A stretch of DNA of 64,000 nt from Taenia hydatigena (Eukaryota; Platyhelminthes; Cestoda; Cyclophyllidea; Taeniidae): positions 62,001-126,000 of the forward strand of contig JADWOT020001718.1 in NCBI GenBank assembly GCA_036345935.2. Direction: 5' to 3'. The notes under the pieces were generated by a model. That model was not told the origin of the DNA and did no database searches. It was given only the letters and a program-made list of their open reading frames with translations. Shown in pieces: positions 58,445 through 64,000 of the stretch (positions within the stretch are counted from its first letter, which is position 1; each line of letters begins with the position of its first letter). The position numbers were made by a program, and so were the translations under genes.

Positions 58445-59550
58445 CCTATCAGAATTGCAACAAAAGTTTACCCCATTTAATAAGTTCGTAGGGCCATTAT
58501 CCAATCAAATTGTAACAGGTAGGTTAGAGCCACTGATAAGAGCGCTTAAGTTAACACTGATAAATGATAATGTCCAAACGCCCACTCCTAAAACAATCAA
58601 GTACCTCTATGACCAGGGTTGATCCGAATTGAAAGGCATGTGCTTGATTTATTCTGCCGATTTGCCATTAAATCATACGTGATACGGCTGATGCGTACAC
58701 AGATCGAGGCTACCAGACACGTCCACGTCCCTAGAAAGAGATGATCAGCTAATTCAAGAAAAAAGCTTTGTCTCTTTGCTTCGATGTATTCTTAAAGCAA
58801 CTTAAAAGCTGCGATACCTCCTATGCATTGTAAAGATGCTAGTACTATAGCAATTCGATTAAGGTAATTATTGTAATGAATTAATAATGGAAATCCTGTG
58901 AATGAACAGTAGAATTGATTAGTCTAGTAAATGGAGACCTTTAGTTAAACCTTGCATGAGGGGCATAGTAAGAAATCATAGGACGCAGACACCTATTCTA
59001 ATGCCATTTGTCAATGAATTAGAACTCGAGACCTCGATGAGAATAGATGTAAGATAACAACATACATTTAGGAAAATTAAACTAAAAAGTGTCGCTTTTG
59101 CCTACCAATCTAAATAAAATCACTTTAATCTTTGTAGGGTTGTGTGGAATTTAACAACGCAGGACTGGCAGTCTACAAGGACTGAAATGAATGCGCTTTT
59201 GCATCCTACCGAATAATCCAACATACGATTCTATGTGGTCAGTGCTTAGGGTAAGCTTCAGTGGCGTGTAGGACTCATGAGTAGAACTTCGCTTCCTCTT
59301 TACTGAAATGTAATTAAAGTAGAATCTAAGATAATCAGATATCCACGATGCTTAACAAAGGTGCATCAGTCGCCATGCTACGAATTTTGTAAAACAACAA
59401 CATCAGCTTTTAGCTTTCTTTTTGACCCATTTCGTATCTATCCAACCTTCTGTTCATTATTGCACCGAGTATGCAATATGTCAAATATTTCTGAAGAACA
59501 CACACTGATCGCATGAGAAAACGATGAGTAAGTTGTAAGCAAATGTCTCT
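58445..59550. other. No supported gene
   Basis: No open frame above 60 codons apart from the antisense shadow of the exon below; no repeat recognised. Confidence 0.45.
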
Positions 59551-59561
59551 TCGTGTATAGG

Positions 59562-59763
59562 AACGGTGGAGACTCCTTATGTGTATTTTACCGTCGGCCA
59601 AGGCGAAAGCATGGCTCGATGCGTTAGTCATAATCTTAAAAAGAATTGGATTTATCTGTACAAACTGACGAGAAGGCGAAACATAGGTGTGTTAGGTGTG
59701 ATCTCATTGACTGCGTATGCCATTTTGCTAATTCAATGGCAAAGAGACTGCGATACTGGGTGA
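59562..59763 (+). CDS. Terminal exon of a small single-pass membrane protein
   Basis: After a good acceptor (tgtctcttcgtgtatag) an open frame runs to TGA at 59,761-59,763. It reads TVETPYVYFTVGQGESMA, a basic stretch (KKNWIYLYKLTRRRN), one hydrophobic helix (IGVLGVISLTAYAILLI) and a short polar end (QWQRDCDTG). A basic tract before one C-terminal helix and a tail of about nine residues is the layout of small mitochondrial inner-membrane subunits, and ATP synthase subunit f is one candidate by topology (Tyr-rich K/R-Y-x-x-Y segment, G, helix). I cannot confirm this. The upstream exon was not found. Confidence 0.4.
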
Positions 59764-59769
59764 TAAATA

Positions 59770-61170
59770 ATTATTGAGTGAAAGTTTGTTCACTCAAATT
59801 GGTTAGAAACGGTTTCCAAGATGACTTAGCGGGTAGGATGAAGAGGATAAGAGCGTACTTTCATGGATAGTTTCTGTGCAATATAGACATCGGCTGATGT
59901 CTGATACCATTGGCGTGCCTCCAACCAGCACAGTTAAGCGTTTCGTTTATCGCCTATCAAATATGGTGAGGACAAAATAGATTTTGAGTCACCAAAACTT
60001 AAAATCCACTGTATGGAATGCAGAGGGTTTCACTACAAGTTCTCTCAACCCACCACTGAATGTGGCAGCGAGTAAAGGTTTGTGAGGGTGTTCATCTCTA
60101 AGCATCTGAATTGATGAGTGAAGAAAACAGGTTTAGTATACAATGTCATGAATTTAGAAAGGCGACTTCACCTCTAAGCCTGCCACTATGCTACTACTCT
60201 CTTGTCATCGCCATTTCTTCCTTGATTTGGCAAGTTCATTGGGGATCGGACTATATTTTAGAAATCGCCCCCATCTCCCATGAAACCTCTTGATATTTTA
60301 ATGCATCTCATTTTTGCGCTATCCTGCTCTCGCCTTATGTGCACTCGACGTAGCCTTTTGCACTACGAAACATTTTGGTCCTATTGTCTAGGAATAGGAC
60401 AACGAAAATAGGTGAGTCTATTAAAACAAAGTTAAGTGAGTAGGCAAATGGGTGGTGGTCCATAATAAGACTAAAAGATTAAACCATTTAACGAAGCAGG
60501 ATAGGAAACGAGAAAAAAAGGAAACAAGTAAGAATAGTGGCATCATAACTTACTCCAAGCCTCCTTAGTTTCAAATTGTTCTGTTCGGTTTGGTACTTTG
60601 GCGTCCTTGGGGAAGACAAAATAAGAGGCTAAAAAGTGAACATAAAAAGGAGGAGGTAACGATACGGGAAGGAAACGGTGATAATAAACTAAGCGGATGG
60701 GATGATGATAGCAAGAAGAGGAACGGTGAGCACTAAGGGACGTTAAAGCGCGCAGTCAGGCACGTCTGGCCTTTAGTTGTGTGTGTGGCCGTTCTCTTCA
60801 CTGTTGACATGCTCGTTTATCAATTAATGGCACGTGTTGGACCATATCATATGGCAAAGTGTGACATATTCTTTGGACAACACTCATCGTGGTTAGCTCC
60901 AGGGCTTTAAAAGTCGCCTACTCTTATGCTTCTACACTCTAGCAAGATATTGTGCGTAGAAAGTCAACGTCAACTGAGAAATGTCTATTTCCACTTTGCA
61001 AAATGACTAAATTTTCATTAACAGTGCTTTGAGTTCCCAAGCTCTATACAAACTAATTATGCGAGGTAATGTGTCAAAATTTCTTAAAACGCTGCACTGA
61101 TTGCAATCAAAAGTTGGTGTTTTGGGAAGCTTCATGTATTTTAAGCGTTAGCGCCTAACACTAGAGTACT
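59770..61170. other. No supported gene
   Basis: Short plus-strand frame at 60,111-60,293 without support. Purine-rich plus-strand DNA between about 60,480 and 60,740. Confidence 0.4.
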
Positions 61171-61177
61171 TTTACAG

Positions 61178-61346
61178 CGTCTTAAGGCTCCCTCGAGGGC
61201 CATAGAAGGTAAAATACTAGGGTAGAGTATTTATATTCTACGGACAGATAGAAATAAGCTGCTAACACGGCCAGGAGGCTAGCCTACGCAGCTAGGGCAA
61301 TGTGGCCAACTCTGTGACCCTGATCGAAACCGGTAGTTCAAACAAA
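61178..61346 (+). repeat. TRIM-like element, left direct repeat
   Basis: See the enclosing element. TATA-like tract 'tatttatattct' at about 61,228-61,239. The last bases 'ccggtagttcaaacaaa' resemble a Pol III B box (GTTCAAA), but no A box is spaced correctly. Confidence 0.55.
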
Positions 61347-61890
61347 CAAAGTACTACATTGCTCCTCTTATCTTTCGAGCGTCGTCCCCTACGCACTCCT
61401 TGGTACACCTCCCATGTCAGCCATCACAACGTGTTCAGCGCTGCAAGAAGCACCCACGAGCCAGCCATGCCAGTCGCCGACATTCAGCGTGATTGAGGCG
61501 ATGCTTGACAACAAAGTCGGTGATCCCTCTTTGCAAATCGATTAAACTTGAAGTTTCGATTGGCCTAAGAACAAAGTTCAGAATAAGGGGTTCTGCCGAC
61601 CATCAGTATATGCCCGTAGGGAGGCGTTATCACGCCGATCTCTTTAAGCAAGCATATTGAGGGTAATCTTCGGAACGAAACTTTCCGGGTGGTCCATAGC
61701 TAGTGTCGCTTCGATTGTTAATAGCATTCCTCTAGAACACAGGGATGGAGCAGATGCCAGCGGATGACGTCGTTCTTGGTCCATCCGTTGCAAATGCACT
61801 TCTTTCGCACCGCTGTAACATGCCGCAGGCGGTAGAGATCGGGATAAAACCCTATAGAGTTAGGTCCGCTTTCCGCTGCTACCGATGTGG

Positions 61891-62056
61891 CGTCTCGAGG
61901 CTCCCTCGAAGGGAAAAGAAGGCAGAATTCTAGGTTAGAATATATATTCAAAGGACAGAGGGAAATAAGCTGCTGGCATGGCCCGGAGGCCAGCCTACGC
62001 AGCTAGGGCAAGATGGCCACCTTTATGACCCTACCAAAGCCGGTAGTTCAAACAAA
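61891..62056 (+). repeat. TRIM-like element, right direct repeat
   Basis: Aligns to the left repeat along its whole length, with about one difference in six to eight bases by eye, so the insertion is not recent. Confidence 0.55.
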
Positions 62057-62059
62057 GCA

Positions 62060-64000
62060 CTGAAATTTTCCACTCTTATGTAATGTCAGATGATTCAAGT
62101 GGTGTCCAAATTCACAATGCAGTACGCGAATTGTGGTGCGTGTGGGGATTCATCTGATTTCGCAAGACTGTTATGCGGATTTGCCACGTCTTCATTATCA
62201 TTTTACATAAGTCAAGTCAAAGATTTCAGCAGCCTAGTCATCTAATTCTTCATTAGTGCTCTAACTAACCATTTCACGCATAAAACCATTAATGATGCAG
62301 GCATTTAATGGCCTACTTCCAAAAAAGTTGTCGCTTTTGCTGGCAACAATGAACTTCTGCACTGTCAATGTTTATGGCTAAATTGATTTTCGTTTACTGC
62401 AAAGCAATTTGTTCGGAGTCATTGCTGACGTTCTTTGAGTGAAATACACCAATTGTGCACGCAATTGTGAAGCCAGATTTCTGGTTTACACACCAGCGTC
62501 AACCACGTCGATTGGAGGTTCCCGCAACCCAAAATATACAATGCTTAGATTTTTCCATGCTGTTCATTACTAATAATGTTGTTAATAAACTAGAGACTGA
62601 GTACTCCCCTGCCCTCCTCTGAATCGCCTATACCCTAATTCCGAAATGTTAACAGTAACGAGAACCTCGAAGCCATGTTCGATCGAGGTTCGCATGGCCG
62701 AGACACCCTAATGCCTCAGTCACAGACTTGGTCAGTAACATTTTATACTCACAATGTTGGCTTAAGATCTAGTCGCTGTTTCAGCAGCAGTCCTAATTTG
62801 TCAGCTTTTGGGTCCCAATCATATGCAGCACCTTTATTTCAATGCCAATTTATATAAATTAGAGTTATTTGTTCCGCAGTCTGCACGCTAACTATTTGGT
62901 TGGTGACCTTTCAAAATCCAGACCACTGTTGTCCGGATGTCTAGGCTACAGCAGCAATTTCGCATTCCACAAGTACATAGATTAAAAAGAAACGAAACTA
63001 GACATCTTTGACATCAATAAGACGTCAAAGGGAAAGTAATACTTCAAGGCTTTGACCATGGAGCGAGGTCACCAATTGCTTAAATATTCAGTGTTTTTTG
63101 CTCCCAAAATAAGTAAGGGCAGCATCTAATGATCATTTAAGTGTTCCAGCTAGGTGTTGCTCTTGGATAGATAATGTCTGTCTTTTTCTTGCAGAAGTTT
63201 ATCATTCGCATTTGATGGATAGGTAGCCATACTCGTGATTTAGTTAGTGGCGAAGCTAAAGTGTGTAATTTGTGTCTTTGTTGGGAAGAAATGAATGCTT
63301 ACCATTTTTTCATTAAGGAAGAAGCGATTCATTCGAAAGCTCCTTTAAACGTCTACGGAGCCTCGTATACATCCAATAGACTTATAACATTCAAGAATCT
63401 TCCCGTGTTGTATGGTGTACCTCACCCCAAAGATGGAGTGTTCGAATCCCACATGCTCTGAGCACTTGCTCTGGAATAGCCAGAATTCCCTTTTTAGTCA
63501 AAATTAAAGCTTAACATCAGCGGAATTCAACAAACCTTATTCGGCAAAAGGTAGCTTATTGTCCGCATAAATTTCGCTACACTTTTCTGATGTTCTCGTA
63601 AGCAGGGTATTAATCGCCGACCGCAGAAGAAATAGCGAGAAGCACGACAAGTCGAGGACCCAAGAAATAACCTGCAGTGTAAGAAAAGATGTGTGCAGGA
63701 CCCAGAATTATGAGATGATACATGAAAATTGTGCCCAAAACAACGGATGGTTGTAAGAAAGGAATCGAAAAGGGTCCATTTATAACAGATAGTGAATAGT
63801 TATGATAAGGACATAGTTGGTCAAGAACTAGTGCATAAGTGGATCATGGATGGGAACACATAGTCATCGAAGATTAGGAGCATGAGTACAAGAATGGCGT
63901 CTCCACGGCCACCGAAATCCATTTCCTTCCTATTAGCACTACTAATCCAATAGAGTAATGTGTAACTTAACCCAGAAAAGCATCGTGGCAAGATCAGACC
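62060..64000. other. No supported gene
   Basis: Frames at 62,675-62,857 and 63,261-63,461 lack copies, domains and splice support. A lone B-box-like word (gttcgaatccca) near 63,439 has no matching A box. Confidence 0.4.

Larger units (their letters stand above)
61178..62056 (+). mobile_element. TRIM-like element with two direct terminal repeats
   Basis: Two direct repeats of about 168 bp (61,178-61,346 and 61,891-62,056) flank about 545 bp. Both begin near 'gcgtct', contain 'aggctccctcga', a TATA-like tract (tatttatattc or atatatattc), 'ggccagcctacgcagctaggg' (one substitution between copies, quoted in part) and end 'ggtagttcaaacaaa'. The inner part is more GC-rich than its surroundings and has no gag-pol frame. 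Short direct LTRs, a small non-coding middle and a total near 0.9 kb fit the taeniid TRIM class (terminal-repeat retrotransposons in miniature). The primer-binding site and polypurine tract were not identified with confidence. Confidence 0.45.

Noticed and set aside
63430..63455. tRNA B-box-like word gttcgaatccca
   Set aside because: No A box, acceptor stem or anticodon arm at the proper distance upstream on either strand.
1..64000. CRISPR arrays, operons, rRNA genes, spliced-leader RNA
   Set aside because: No regularly spaced short repeats, no gene clusters with bacterial ribosome-binding sites, and no recognisable rRNA or spliced-leader sequence were seen.

Overview
This is a eukaryotic window, moderately AT-rich and dominated by intron, intergenic and repeated sequence. 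There is no bacterial-style gene density and no operon, rRNA or CRISPR array. Coding content is a set of short exons with GT-AG boundaries. Several exons are phase 1-1 fibronectin type III (FN3) exons, a phase-1 signal-peptide exon and a short hydrophobic terminal exon. That is the architecture of the EG95/45W/18K oncosphere-antigen family of taeniid tapeworms, so I infer a taeniid cestode (Taenia, Echinococcus or a relative). No search could be run.

Layout. 1-1.0 kb: one copy of a dispersed repeat (others at 54.4-55.6 and 57.9-58.4 kb). 6.4-8.0 and 12.1-13.75 kb: an old segmental duplication whose second copy keeps a PRA1-like open frame. 9.5 kb: a possible sarcoglycan-like exon. 14.7-15.2 kb: a repeat shared with 51.2-53.3 kb. 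22.0-22.75 kb: an FN3 exon followed by a hydrophobic C-terminal exon. 28.2-31.6 kb: a coding-like exon with a consensus donor, then two convergent broken copies of an NK-2-like homeobox gene. 33.9-36.8 kb: a large, nearly perfect palindrome (751-bp arms, 1400-bp spacer), each arm holding a TATA-to-AATAAA transcription-unit-like segment. 36.9-41.25 kb: an EG95-like locus with signal-peptide exon, FN3 exon with in-frame stop, truncated second FN3 and an inverted second signal-peptide exon. 45.06-46.9 kb: the best-preserved homeobox copy, two phase-compatible exons on the minus strand. 44.8 and 48.3 kb: an inverted pair of a short conserved exon. 50.3 kb: a fourth homeobox helix-3 exon. 55.66-56.28 kb: two phase-compatible minus-strand exons, the second resembling the end of a class C GPCR. 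59.55 kb: a small single-pass membrane exon. 61.2-62.1 kb: a TRIM-like element with two ~168-bp direct repeats.

The main theme is local gene-family turnover. Two families, a degenerate NK-2-like homeobox family and a host-protective-antigen-like FN3 family, have been copied, inverted and broken within tens of kilobases. The homeobox copies share one diagnostic intron position (between homeodomain residues 44 and 45) and a tyrosine at residue 54. Most other open frames in the window look accidental.
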